A stretch of 64,000 nt of DNA, from positions 3,038,001 to 3,102,000 of the forward strand of contig NZ_LT605205.1 in assembly GCF_900095135.1 (NCBI RefSeq), read 5' to 3'. The translations under genes were made by a program, and so were the position numbers. This DNA comes from Proteiniphilum saccharofermentans (GTDB lineage Bacteria; Bacteroidota; Bacteroidia; Bacteroidales; Dysgonomonadaceae). Positions 18,267 to 26,777 of this stretch are shown here, piece by piece. Position 1 is the stretch's first letter; every line of letters begins with the position of its first letter. The notes below the pieces were generated by a model that worked only from the letters and a program-made list of their open reading frames with translations, was not told the origin of the DNA and searched no databases.

Positions 18267-20559
18267 TGGATCTGTGGACGGTGCTAACACCGTCCACTTT
18301 TGCTATCTTGGCACAGAGTTGATTCACCTCTTCCGCACTATGGACGTGTATGTTGAATACTCCTTCAAAGATACCGTCAGTGGTAGAGACATTCACACTC
18401 TGTATGTTAACCACCACATCTTCGGCCAACTTCGACAATATCGTCCCTAATATTCCCACCCGGTCTATTCCCGTAAATACGATGGAGGCCAAAAATGAAT
18501 ATTGCCGATAATCTCCCCACTTCACGGCAATAATGCGGTCCCCAAAATTGGATTTCAGTTTCAAGCCGTTCTGGCAGGAACGCTTGTGTACTTCCACCTC
18601 CTCTTTCTCAGTTATATATCCGAATACATCGTCACCCGGAAGCGGATTACAACAGGAAGAAACGATAAAGTTCTTACGGAAATTGGTTTCTGTAAGTTGA
18701 AAAACCGCCTTCCGGTCAATCTTCTCCTTCACTCCGGATAACTCTTCCGACACATCAGGTGGTACAGAATCCTTTTGTCCGTTCTTTATATTTTTCTGAT
18801 CGGCAGGCGGTGCTTTCTTGATCGCATTCATCGCCTGCTTCATATACCGCACGAAGAGATTATCCTGTTTCTCCGGCTCAATCTTCATTTTAAAGAAAGC
18901 GTCTTTACCGGAGGGGAGGGAGACTTCGTTATTACCTATCAGGAAGTAGAGGTCATCCTTATTTTCGGCCTTATAGGCCTGAAGTATCTTATTAAAAACA
19001 GTGTTATCGATAGGTTCATTTTCAAACAGCTCTTCAAGCATTTTTTGGCCTTTCTCGGTAATACGTCTACGTTGGCGCCGCAATGATGCTTCAATTTTGG
19101 TCCGTGCTTTGGCCGTCGTCACGAAATTGAGCCACTCCGGCTGTGGGTTGACCGACTGTGAGGTAAGGATCTCCACCTGATCGCCGCTGCTCAGTTTCTG
19201 GCTGAGTGGTGCCAATGTATGGTTTACTTTGGCTCCTAAACAATGATCACCTACCCTTGTATGGATGGTATAGGCAAAATCGAGAGCTGTTGCTCCCTGT
19301 GGAAGGGTTTTTATCTCACCTTTGGGAGTAAATACAAAAATTTCGGATGAGAAAAGGTTCATCTTCACCGTATCCAGAAAGTCAATGGCATTGGGATTAG
19401 GGTTGGACAACACTTCCTGAATGGTCTTCAACCATTTGTCCAATTCATTATCCTCTTCGATCCTGTTTTCCTTGTATTTCCAGTGGGCGGCAAACCCTTT
19501 CTCGGCAATATCATCCATCCTGCGGCTGCGGATCTGTATCTCAATCCATTTTCCGTCAGGGCCCATCACCGTGAGGTGAAGCGCCTGATAGCCGTTGGCC
19601 TTAGGATGGCTCACCCAATCGCGTATACGGTCGGGGCGAAGCTTGTAAATATCAGTAATGGCGGAATAGATATCCCAGCACTGTTTCTTTTCATCCATCC
19701 CGGGATGCACTTCAAAAATAATGCGTACCGCGAACAGGTCGTACACCTCCGAGAATTCAATCCCTTTGGTCTGCATTTTATTCCAGATGGAGTAGACCGA
19801 CTTAACCCGTGCCCGCATCTCATACTCCATATCCATCTTGTCGAGTGCCTTTACCACAGGAATGGCAAAGTTCTCATAAATCTTATTCCGTTCAGGGGCT
19901 GTCCGCTCAATCTTTTGCGTCAGGTCGGCATAGGTTTCGGGATGCTCATACTTGAAACAGAGTTCTTCCAGTTCGGTCTTGACAGCAAAAAGCCCCAGGC
20001 GATGCGCCAACGGGGCATAAATATACAATGTCTCTCCTGTGATCTTGTACTGTTTGGCAGCCGTCATGGAAGAGAGCGTACGCATATTGTGCAGCCGGTC
20101 AGCGATCTTGATAAGGATCACACGGATATCATCCGACATGGTCAGCAGCAATTTTCTGAAATTCTCTGCCTGCGCCGATACATTCTCGCCAAACATGCCA
20201 TGCGAGATTTTTGTCAAGCCATCCACAATCTGTGCGATCTTTTCACCAAACAGTGCACGGATATCTTCCACAGTATAATCGGTATCTTCCACCACATCAT
20301 GCAATAGGGAAGCAGAGATGGAGGTAGACCCCAACCCCATTTCTCTCGACACAATGCGGGCTACCGCCAGCGGATGCATGATATAGGGTTCACCTGAGCG
20401 ACGGCGGGCACCTTTATGTGCCTCTTTCGCCATATTATACGCCTTGGTGATGACATCCACCTTCCGCCGGTGGTTTGAGTTCAGATAATCATTCAAGAGA
20501 GCCTGAAACTCATTCTCGATCATCTGATCTTCCGCTATCAATTTTTCTTCATCGCTCAT
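18259..20559 (-). CDS. rel: Bifunctional (p)ppGpp synthetase/hydrolase, RelA/SpoT family
   Basis: 766-residue stringent-response enzyme. The N-terminal HD hydrolase domain keeps its metal-binding residues (H62 in IMHPLAVA, H87-D88 in SLLHDVVEDT), so hydrolysis is expected. The synthetase domain spans roughly 240-365 (WVSHPKANGYQALHL), TGS about 400-465 (FTPKGEIKTLPQGATALDFAY) and a C-terminal ACT domain about 690-766. Full length for a long RSH protein. Cytoplasmic. Convergent with and slightly overlapping the YtxH operon. Confidence 0.96.
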   Translation of the reverse strand: MSDEEKLIAEDQMIENEFQALLNDYLNSNHRRKVDVITKAYNMAKEAHKGARRRSGEPYIMHPLAVARIVSREMGLGSTSISASLLHDVVEDTDYTVEDIRALFGEKIAQIVDGLTKISHGMFGENVSAQAENFRKLLLTMSDDIRVILIKIADRLHNMRTLSSMTAAKQYKITGETLYIYAPLAHRLGLFAVKTELEELCFKYEHPETYADLTQKIERTAPERNKIYENFAIPVVKALDKMDMEYEMRARVKSVYSIWNKMQTKGIEFSEVYDLFAVRIIFEVHPGMDEKKQCWDIYSAITDIYKLRPDRIRDWVSHPKANGYQALHLTVMGPDGKWIEIQIRSRRMDDIAEKGFAAHWKYKENRIEEDNELDKWLKTIQEVLSNPNPNAIDFLDTVKMNLFSSEIFVFTPKGEIKTLPQGATALDFAYTIHTRVGDHCLGAKVNHTLAPLSQKLSSGDQVEILTSQSVNPQPEWLNFVTTAKARTKIEASLRRQRRRITEKGQKMLEELFENEPIDNTVFNKILQAYKAENKDDLYFLIGNNEVSLPSGKDAFFKMKIEPEKQDNLFVRYMKQAMNAIKKAPPADQKNIKNGQKDSVPPDVSEELSGVKEKIDRKAVFQLTETNFRKNFIVSSCCNPLPGDDVFGYITEKEEVEVHKRSCQNGLKLKSNFGDRIIAVKWGDYRQYSFLASIVFTGIDRVGILGTILSKLAEDVVVNIQSVNVSTTDGIFEGVFNIHVHSAEEVNQLCAKIAKVDGVSTVHRSTI
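18274..18301 (+). terminator. Terminator of the YtxH operon, inside the rel 3' end
   Basis: Perfect 10-bp stem GTGGACGGTG/CACCGTCCAC, loop CTAA, then TTTT on the plus strand. It starts 8 bases after the operon stop and is part of the coding sequence for the last residues of Rel on the other strand. Confidence 0.85.
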
Positions 20560-20796
20560 ATGCCTAATTGACCCTGTTTTTATTGGTTCATCTAACCGGA
20601 TTTTTTCCTACTAAGCCAATTTATATTTTTCTGCAAGACATGGAGAAAGCCGGATTATAATGTAGAAGTTTACTTTAATGAACGAAATTACAAATAAATC
20701 CAAAAATAACATCTATCCAGTCGGTTATTTTTCTCCTGATAACTGCTTTCGATGTTAAAAACAGTTGAGAACAGTATCTTCTGAACAAAATTGTCC

Positions 20797-20804
20797 TATC
20801 TTTG
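20797..20804 (+). promoter_or_regulatory. -7 box of the thiamine-uptake transcript
   Basis: TATCTTTG fits TAnnTTTG and lies just before the TPP aptamer, so transcription should start around 20811. No clear -33 TTG at 19-21 bases. Confidence 0.6.
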
Positions 20805-20811
20805 TTTTCTC

Positions 20812-20895
20812 ATTCGACAGGGGGTGCCCAAGTAAACGGGCTGAGATCATACCCAAATCACCTGATCCGGGTAATGCCGGCGTAGGGAAAATAAA
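20812..20895 (+). ncRNA. TPP riboswitch (thi-box)
   Basis: The conserved core is explicit: GGGGTGCC at 20821, GGGCTGAGATCATACCC around 20838-20854, then ACCTGATCCGGGTAATGCCGG and CGTAGGGAA ending near 20889. This is the thiamine pyrophosphate aptamer. A short hairpin CCAC-N5-GTGG with TTTTT follows at about 20898-20915 and could be an expression platform. It controls the TonB receptor and PnuT genes downstream; high TPP should lower expression (family knowledge). Confidence 0.96.
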
Positions 20896-20961
20896 GTCCA
20901 CACTTCGTGGTTTTTCTGGTATACATCTTCACAAATCCCCTTTTTTATTTCACTAATTAAC

Positions 20962-20990
20962 GATGTACAATGCAAGTTGCGTTGTCCATC
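20962..20990 (+). repeat. Imperfect hairpin in the leader of the thiamine operon
   Basis: GATG-t-ACAA-t-GC pairs with GC-g-TTGT-c-CATC around a 5-base loop (10 pairs, two 1x1 mismatches). It lies between the TPP aptamer and the TonB receptor, without a T-run. Could be part of the expression platform or a translational element. Confidence 0.45.
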
Positions 20991-21007
20991 CTAAAACTTT
21001 ATGTAAA

Positions 21008-21018
21008 TGAAACGAGCA
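21008..21018 (+). promoter_or_regulatory. TGAAACGAGCA leader element, copy 1
   Basis: TGAAACGAGCA lies 84 bases before the ATG of the TonB receptor. The same 11-mer precedes the ECF sigma gene (43911) and the FecR gene (44589) at 87 and 86 bases. About 35-55 bases after it, a block of the form ATGATtatcGCGAGtTCCATA matches the ECF leader at 17 of 21 positions. Role unknown. Confidence 0.5.
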
Positions 21019-21091
21019 GCTTAATCATTTTAGTTTACGATCATGATTATCGCGAGTTCCATATACATTAATAAAAAAATAAATTAGTCAT

Positions 21092-23326
21092 ATGAAAAAG
21101 GTTTTTTTATTGCCGGCAATCCTGTTGGCATTGGTTTATCAAGCAAAGCCACATGAGGTGCCATCTGACACTCTTAGTCAAATTCAACTGGAAGAGGTAA
21201 TTGTTTCCGCCACCCGTGCCGGGCAAAATACACCGGTGACATACTCCAATATCTCTTCCTCTGATATCAAAAAAGAAAATGCGGCTCGAAATATCCCGAC
21301 AGTGTTGCAGTATCAACCATCAATTGTTTCCTTTACAGAAGACGGATTAGGAGTAGGCAACACGGCATTCAGGATCAGAGGTACCGATGCCACACGCATC
21401 AACGTAACCCTCAATGGGATGCCGCTGAACAATCCCGAAAGCCAGGAGGTCTATTGGGTAAATCTGCCCGATCTATCCAACTCATTACAGAACATCCAGA
21501 TACAACGGGGAGTAGGAACATCCACCAATGGATCGGCCGCTTTTGGAGCCAGTATCTCCCTGCAAACGGTGGGGGCACGTTCCGAGGCATATGGAGAAGC
21601 TTCTACCTCAGTAGGTAGTTATGGCACGTTCTTGTCCAATATAGCTGCAGGAACAGGGATATTGAAAAACGGACTGTCGTTCGATACCCGCTTCTCACGT
21701 GTGTTGGGCGACGGCTATATAAGAAACGGGAAGGTGGACCACACCAACCTATATGCTGCATTATCCCATTACACTGACAAGCAGCTGCTTCGCCTGATCT
21801 ACATGAAAGGGATTCAACATACCGGCATCACTTGGGAAGGTGTTTCTGAAGAGCAAATGAAGGACGAAGAGTATGGACGGCGTTATAATCCGGCCGGGGA
21901 ATACAAAGACGATGCGGGCAACAGGCTCTACTATGACAACGAAACCGACAATTACTACTCCGATATCCTGCAACTCACCCTTGCACGGGAACTGAGCCGG
22001 AATCTCTCGATGAACGCGGGACTCAGCTACAACCATGGTTACGGCTACTACGAAAATTACCGCTACAACAGAAAATATTCCGATTTCGGGTTAGAGCCCC
22101 AGACAATTGGCGATAGCACCTATAGCCGCACCGACTTCGTACGGCAAAAGTTGATGAAAAATGATTTTTATGTGGCCAACCTCAATTTCAACTATACAAA
22201 GAATAGCCTGGAAGTGACCTTCGGCGGAATGTACAGTTTCTATGACGGCGACCATTACGGAAGGCTCCCATGGATAAAACACTCGGAGAATATACCCGAG
22301 AATTACGAGTGGTACCGTAACGTGGGTGAAAAATCGGAAATGAACTTATTTGCCAAAGCAGAATATCAACTGAACGAGAAACTCTCTCTTTTCGGTGACC
22401 TGCAATACCGCCACATTGGCTACCGTTTCAGCGGTATCGATGACGATCTGATGGATCTGACGGGAGAATTCAATTACAACTTCGTAAACCCAAAAGCTGG
22501 CCTTTCGTTCCGGATGAACGACCATAACCGGTTCTATGCATCGGCCGCCGTAGGACAACGGGAACCACTCCGAACCGACCTGAAAGATGGGATAAAAGGA
22601 GGCGCTGTGAATCCCATTAAACCGGAGCGGATGATCGATTATGAGTTGGGTTACCGACATCAGGGAGAGAATGGTATTCGATTAGGAGCAAACCTCTATT
22701 ATATGGATTACCATAACCAAATGGTACAGACCGGAAAGCTCAGTGACATAGGATACAAATTAATGGAAAATGTAAAAGACAGCTACCGGGCCGGTATTGA
22801 ACTGGAAGCAGTTATACCACTCTTTAACAATAAATTCATCTTGGACGCCAACACCACACTTAGCCGGAACAAGATCGACAACTATACGGCCTATTTTGAC
22901 GTATATGACAACGAAGATGATTACAACTGGACAAGACAGATATCCAAAGATTACGGAACGACCAATATATCCTTCTCTCCCAGCGTCGTGAGTGCGATAG
23001 GCGCCACCTGGCAGCCCACACCGGATCTCTATCTGAACCTGACAGGAAAATATGTAAGCAAACAATACCTCGATAATACATCAGACAATGAAAAGTCGAT
23101 TGATGCCTATTTCGTAAGCAACTTTTCGGCCGGCTATACTTTTAAACCGTCGGCAGTAGGAACTTTCAATCTGCAGTTTTTTGTGAACAACCTGTTCAAC
23201 AGGAAATACATAGCCAATGGATGGGCATCTACTGATGCTTTTGAGAATGGAAGTACTATCAATTGGGTCGGATATTATCCGCAAGCCCCCCGTAATTATA
23301 TGGCACGGCTTACGTTAAGTTTTTAG
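21092..23326 (+). CDS. TonB-dependent outer-membrane receptor, thiamine type
   Basis: 744 residues. Signal peptide about 1-20, a short N-terminal extension, plug domain from about 35 (EEVIVSATRAGQNTPVTYSN, a TonB-box-like beginning) to 150, and a 22-strand barrel ending in ...APRNYMARLTLSF with the C-terminal aromatic residue needed for outer-membrane insertion. No carboxypeptidase-like domain, so it is not of SusC type. The TPP riboswitch upstream and pnuT downstream identify thiamine or a thiamine derivative as the likely ligand (OMthi-type), by inference from context. Confidence 0.9.
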   Translation: MKKVFLLPAILLALVYQAKPHEVPSDTLSQIQLEEVIVSATRAGQNTPVTYSNISSSDIKKENAARNIPTVLQYQPSIVSFTEDGLGVGNTAFRIRGTDATRINVTLNGMPLNNPESQEVYWVNLPDLSNSLQNIQIQRGVGTSTNGSAAFGASISLQTVGARSEAYGEASTSVGSYGTFLSNIAAGTGILKNGLSFDTRFSRVLGDGYIRNGKVDHTNLYAALSHYTDKQLLRLIYMKGIQHTGITWEGVSEEQMKDEEYGRRYNPAGEYKDDAGNRLYYDNETDNYYSDILQLTLARELSRNLSMNAGLSYNHGYGYYENYRYNRKYSDFGLEPQTIGDSTYSRTDFVRQKLMKNDFYVANLNFNYTKNSLEVTFGGMYSFYDGDHYGRLPWIKHSENIPENYEWYRNVGEKSEMNLFAKAEYQLNEKLSLFGDLQYRHIGYRFSGIDDDLMDLTGEFNYNFVNPKAGLSFRMNDHNRFYASAAVGQREPLRTDLKDGIKGGAVNPIKPERMIDYELGYRHQGENGIRLGANLYYMDYHNQMVQTGKLSDIGYKLMENVKDSYRAGIELEAVIPLFNNKFILDANTTLSRNKIDNYTAYFDVYDNEDDYNWTRQISKDYGTTNISFSPSVVSAIGATWQPTPDLYLNLTGKYVSKQYLDNTSDNEKSIDAYFVSNFSAGYTFKPSAVGTFNLQFFVNNLFNRKYIANGWASTDAFENGSTINWVGYYPQAPRNYMARLTLSF

Positions 23327-23341
23327 AAAATCATATACATA

Positions 23342-23381
23342 GTAAACGGATTTTCTCCTTTTACCGGGGAAATCCGTTTAC
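23342..23381 (+). terminator. Intercistronic 12-bp hairpin between receptor and pnuT
   Basis: GTAAACGGATTT (23342-23353) pairs perfectly with AAATCCGTTTAC (23370-23381), loop 16. No long T-run follows (CCTTTACATA), so it probably gives partial attenuation or RNA stability rather than full termination. Confidence 0.55.
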
Positions 23382-23400
23382 CTTTACATAAAAACAAATA

Positions 23401-23985
23401 ATGCAAACCATTGAAATTATCGGTGCCGTTATCGGACTACTCTATCTGTATCTGGAATACAATGCCAACAAATGGTTGTGGCCGGTGGGTGTACTGATGC
23501 CCATTGTGTATGTCTGGATATTCTTCCAGAGTAAGTTCTATGCCGATATGGGAATTAATGTTTACTACTTCTTCGCCAGTATCTACGGATGGGCACGATG
23601 GACAAAGCATAAGTCAGAAGGGTCGGGGTTGCCGATCCGCCATACACCCCGCCGTTATATCATACCGATTTTGACAATAGGCACTGCACTTTTTGCGGCT
23701 ATCGCCTTTATTCTGATCCGATTTACCGACAGTCCCGTTCCCTATGGAGACAGTTTCACTACAGCACTCAGTATCCTGGGCATGTGGTTACTGGCCCACA
23801 AATACGTGGAGCAATGGTGGTTCTGGTTCTTCGTGAATATTATCTCCTGCGGATTGTATGTATGGAAAGGGCTCTACCCTACTTCTATTCTTTTTGCTAT
23901 CTACTCAGTAATTTCTGTTTTTGGATATTTAAAATGGAAACGGATGATGAGCAGTGAAACAACTGCTGAAAGGCAAATCGGTTGA
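23401..23985 (+). CDS. pnuT: PnuC-family transporter, probably thiamine (PnuT)
   Basis: 194-residue membrane protein of the nicotinamide-mononucleoside transporter (PnuC/SWEET-like) family with about seven transmembrane helices. Family-type aromatic motifs are seen: WPVGVLMPIVYVWIFF, YYFFASIYGWARW, and WWFWFFVNIISCGLYVWKG near the C-terminus. Its position 75 bases after a riboswitch-controlled thiamine receptor gene points to thiamine import across the inner membrane; nicotinamide riboside is the alternative. The C-terminus of the convergent lplA is 7 bases away. Confidence 0.85.
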   Translation: MQTIEIIGAVIGLLYLYLEYNANKWLWPVGVLMPIVYVWIFFQSKFYADMGINVYYFFASIYGWARWTKHKSEGSGLPIRHTPRRYIIPILTIGTALFAAIAFILIRFTDSPVPYGDSFTTALSILGMWLLAHKYVEQWWFWFFVNIISCGLYVWKGLYPTSILFAIYSVISVFGYLKWKRMMSSETTAERQIG

Positions 23986-23991
23986 GAAGCC

Positions 23992-24987
23992 TCAATCCAC
24001 GATTGCTTCAGTAAGTTCGTCAAGAGAGAATCCTGCAAAATATTGGGAAATATCAAGAGTTGCCAGTGCCTTTTTCACCTCCGAAGAAGTGTATATCACC
24101 CCTTTTAAGGCGTGCTGCGGCACAGCTAAATCACCGTTCTTCCCGAAAAAGGTACCGTAGAAACGGATTGCCTTTATCCGGCCATTTCCGATATTGAGAA
24201 AGACTTGTATTCGTCCCGCAGAATAACGCTTTTTACGAACTACCTCTGCCACCGGGTTATGCCCATAAGTCCATTCCCAGTTGGCAAACTTTTCCTGACG
24301 GGCTTTTTCAATCTCATTTTTTTCATTTTCACTAAAATGATATTCTTTCATTTCGGGAAACTTCCGTTTCATCTGCGACAATATCTTATCTGCAAACTCA
24401 TGGACGGTGATCTTTACCGGAAGATTGGGCAGGATGTTATCTACCCGGCTACGAACAGATTTTACCCCTTTAAAATCGACCGTCTCTTTGGATACTTCCA
24501 GTGCTTTGGCAAGTATACTCAAATCGGTATCGAACAGCAGGCAGCCGTGATGCATAACCCGGTTACCCACATAAGCCTGCGCATTGCCACAGATCTTTTT
24601 GCCGTCGATAGTAATATCGTTCCTGCCGGAAAATTCAGCTTGAGCACCCAATTCGGCCAGTGTCTCTATAACCGGTTGTGAGAAAGTCTTGAAATCGAAA
24701 TCATTTTCTCCCTCCTCTTCATTGGAGATGATAGTATAATTCAGATTATTCAGGTCGTGATAAACCGCTCCACCTCCGGTAATGCGCCGTACCACATGAA
24801 TCCCGTTTTCCTGGACAAAGCGGTTGTTGATCTCTGCCTGTGTGTTCTGATGCTTTCCGACGATGATAGCCGGTTCATTGATCCAAAGAATAAAAATCTT
24901 GTCGAACTGTTTCAACTCCTTGAAACAAAACTCTTCCAACGCAATATTATAAGCGGGGTCAGTACTTTTATTGACAATATATATCAT
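23992..24987 (-). CDS. lplA: Lipoate--protein ligase A
   Basis: 331-residue ligase that activates lipoate with ATP and attaches it to lipoyl domains. The LplA/BPL catalytic part holds the motifs RRITGGGAVYHDLNNLNYT (about 67-85), GRNDITIDGKKICGNAQ (about 121-137; catalytic Lys in DGKKI) and HHGCLLFDTDL. The C-terminal lipoate-ligase accessory domain (about 245-331) is present. Last gene of the 2-oxoacid dehydrogenase operon, 67 bases after E3, so it presumably serves that complex. Confidence 0.93.
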   Translation of the reverse strand: MIYIVNKSTDPAYNIALEEFCFKELKQFDKIFILWINEPAIIVGKHQNTQAEINNRFVQENGIHVVRRITGGGAVYHDLNNLNYTIISNEEEGENDFDFKTFSQPVIETLAELGAQAEFSGRNDITIDGKKICGNAQAYVGNRVMHHGCLLFDTDLSILAKALEVSKETVDFKGVKSVRSRVDNILPNLPVKITVHEFADKILSQMKRKFPEMKEYHFSENEKNEIEKARQEKFANWEWTYGHNPVAEVVRKKRYSAGRIQVFLNIGNGRIKAIRFYGTFFGKNGDLAVPQHALKGVIYTSSEVKKALATLDISQYFAGFSLDELTEAIVD

Positions 24988-25000
24988 AAGATAAAAGGAG

Positions 25001-25034
25001 GGCGGGCTCCGTCATCTTTCAGCCGGAACCCGCC
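25001..25034 (-). terminator. Intercistronic hairpin between E3 and lplA
   Basis: GGCGGG-c-TCCG pairs with CGGA-a-CCCGCC (one 1x1 mismatch) around an 11-14 base loop, 20 bases after the E3 stop. No T-run, so a processing or stability element is more likely than a full terminator. Confidence 0.5.
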
Positions 25035-25054
25035 ACAAAACATATATAATTTAT

Positions 25055-26764
25055 TTACTTCTTCTTTTTGGGTATATGTACCGCTTCATCCAGGATATCG
25101 GCAAAGGCTTCGAACAGCGCTTCGGAATAGGTCGGATGCCCATAGATGGTCTTTATCACTTCATCCACTGTGATCTCCATTTCCATGATGAGTGACGCCT
25201 GGGTAATGATCTCCGCGGCAGAGGGGCCAATGATATGCACACCCAGCACTTCCCCATAGCGGTTATCTGCGATCACCTTCACGAAACCATGCGCTTCGCT
25301 CGATGCCAAAGCACGACCGTTAGCGGCAAAGTTGAACCGCCCGATGCGGATATCGTCGTACTTCGCACGTGCTTCCTCTTCGGTCAGACCGACCATAGCC
25401 ACTTCGGGCGAGGTATAAACCACTGAAGGAGCGGAAAGTAGTTTGATGGAACGATGATTTCCTTTTACCGCATTCTCTGCGGCTACTTCACCCATACGGA
25501 AAGCCACGTGGGCAAGCATCTTGATACCATTTACATCGCCGGGCGCATAAATACCTTTGACGCTCGTCTCCATGTACTTGTCCACTTTTATCTTACCCCG
25601 TTCGGTTTCGAACTTCACCTCACCCATTCCTTCGAGGTCGGGCACACGGCCAATGGAGATCAATGCCTTATCGGCAATCACAGAATCTTTTCCATCGATC
25701 TTGATTTCCAGCTTATCGCCTTTATCCACAATCTCGGTAATACGGGCAGAGGTGATTATCGTCATTCCCTTCTTCTTGACGATCCTGGTCAGCTCGGCGG
25801 AAACTTCATGGTCGAGAGGCGGCACAATACGATCCATCATCTCGATGATGATTACTTTGGATCCAAGGCCGGCAAACGATTGTCCCATCTCAGTGCCAAT
25901 CACGCCACCACCAATGACAGCCAGTGTTTCGGGTACTTCCTTGATAGCGAGAAGATCATCGCTGGTAAGCACCTTGTCGCTCTCGATACCGGGAATATTG
26001 ATTCTGGATGCTTTGGATCCTCCGGCCAAAATGATCTTGTCGGCTTTAATGATCTGCGAGTCGTTTACTACCACATCCTTATTCTTGTTGATCTTACCAA
26101 CACCCTGGTAAATATCCACGCCATTGCTCTTGAGGAGTGCCACAACACCGCTGGTCAGCTTCTTCACCACACCGTTTTTGTACTCCTGCACTTTCTCCAT
26201 ATCCACTTTGATCTGGGAACTGTCGATCAGGATTCCCCTTGTGGATGCTTCCCGGATATGTTCGATGATCTCAGCATTTTTCAGATAGGCCTTTGTGGGG
26301 ATACATCCTACATTCAGGCAAGTACCTCCGAATTCGCCTTTTTCCACGATAGCCACCCTGGCGCCCAGTTGAGCGGCCTTAATGGCTGCCACATATCCGG
26401 CAGGACCGCCACCGATCACAACCACATTATAATTATCCTCGAGACGGATCATCCGTTTATCTTCTTCACTCTCCTTTTCACCTGTATCTTCGATTACCTC
26501 GGGCATCAGTGTATCCACCGACTCATTTTCCGACCCGATATAACCGATTACCTCGGTAACAGGAACCGTATCACCGTCGGGGTGTACTATTTTCAGCAGG
26601 ATACCCGACGCCTCCGCCTCGATCTCCATACTGGTCTTGTCGGTCATTATCTCAAGAATGATCTCACCTTCCTTTACCGGATCACCCTCTTTTTTCAACC
26701 ATTTCACCACTTGCCCTTCGGTCATGTCTATACCGGCCTTGGGCATGATTATTTCATAAGCCAT
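25055..26764 (-). CDS. lpdA: Dihydrolipoyl dehydrogenase (E3) with N-terminal lipoyl domain
   Basis: 569-residue E3 flavoprotein reoxidising dihydrolipoamide with NAD+. Residues 1-78 form a lipoyl domain with the modified Lys at about K43 in MTDKTSMEIEAEAS. A linker of acidic residues (about 79-110) leads to the E3 core: FAD-binding VVVIGGGPAGYVAAI, redox disulfide C149/C154 in GGTCLNVGCIPTKA, NAD-binding VIGGGVIGTEMG, and the dimer-domain HPTYSEALFEAF with the catalytic His. The neighbouring E2 has no lipoyl domain, so this domain should be the swinging arm of the complex. Confidence 0.95.
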   Translation of the reverse strand: MAYEIIMPKAGIDMTEGQVVKWLKKEGDPVKEGEIILEIMTDKTSMEIEAEASGILLKIVHPDGDTVPVTEVIGYIGSENESVDTLMPEVIEDTGEKESEEDKRMIRLEDNYNVVVIGGGPAGYVAAIKAAQLGARVAIVEKGEFGGTCLNVGCIPTKAYLKNAEIIEHIREASTRGILIDSSQIKVDMEKVQEYKNGVVKKLTSGVVALLKSNGVDIYQGVGKINKNKDVVVNDSQIIKADKIILAGGSKASRINIPGIESDKVLTSDDLLAIKEVPETLAVIGGGVIGTEMGQSFAGLGSKVIIIEMMDRIVPPLDHEVSAELTRIVKKKGMTIITSARITEIVDKGDKLEIKIDGKDSVIADKALISIGRVPDLEGMGEVKFETERGKIKVDKYMETSVKGIYAPGDVNGIKMLAHVAFRMGEVAAENAVKGNHRSIKLLSAPSVVYTSPEVAMVGLTEEEARAKYDDIRIGRFNFAANGRALASSEAHGFVKVIADNRYGEVLGVHIIGPSAAEIITQASLIMEMEITVDEVIKTIYGHPTYSEALFEAFADILDEAVHIPKKKK

Positions 26765-26777
26765 ATATCTATTTTTT

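Noticed and set aside
19483-20307. Long open frame opposite rel
   Set aside because: Lies entirely within the confident rel coding sequence on the other strand; residue content is that of an antisense shadow.
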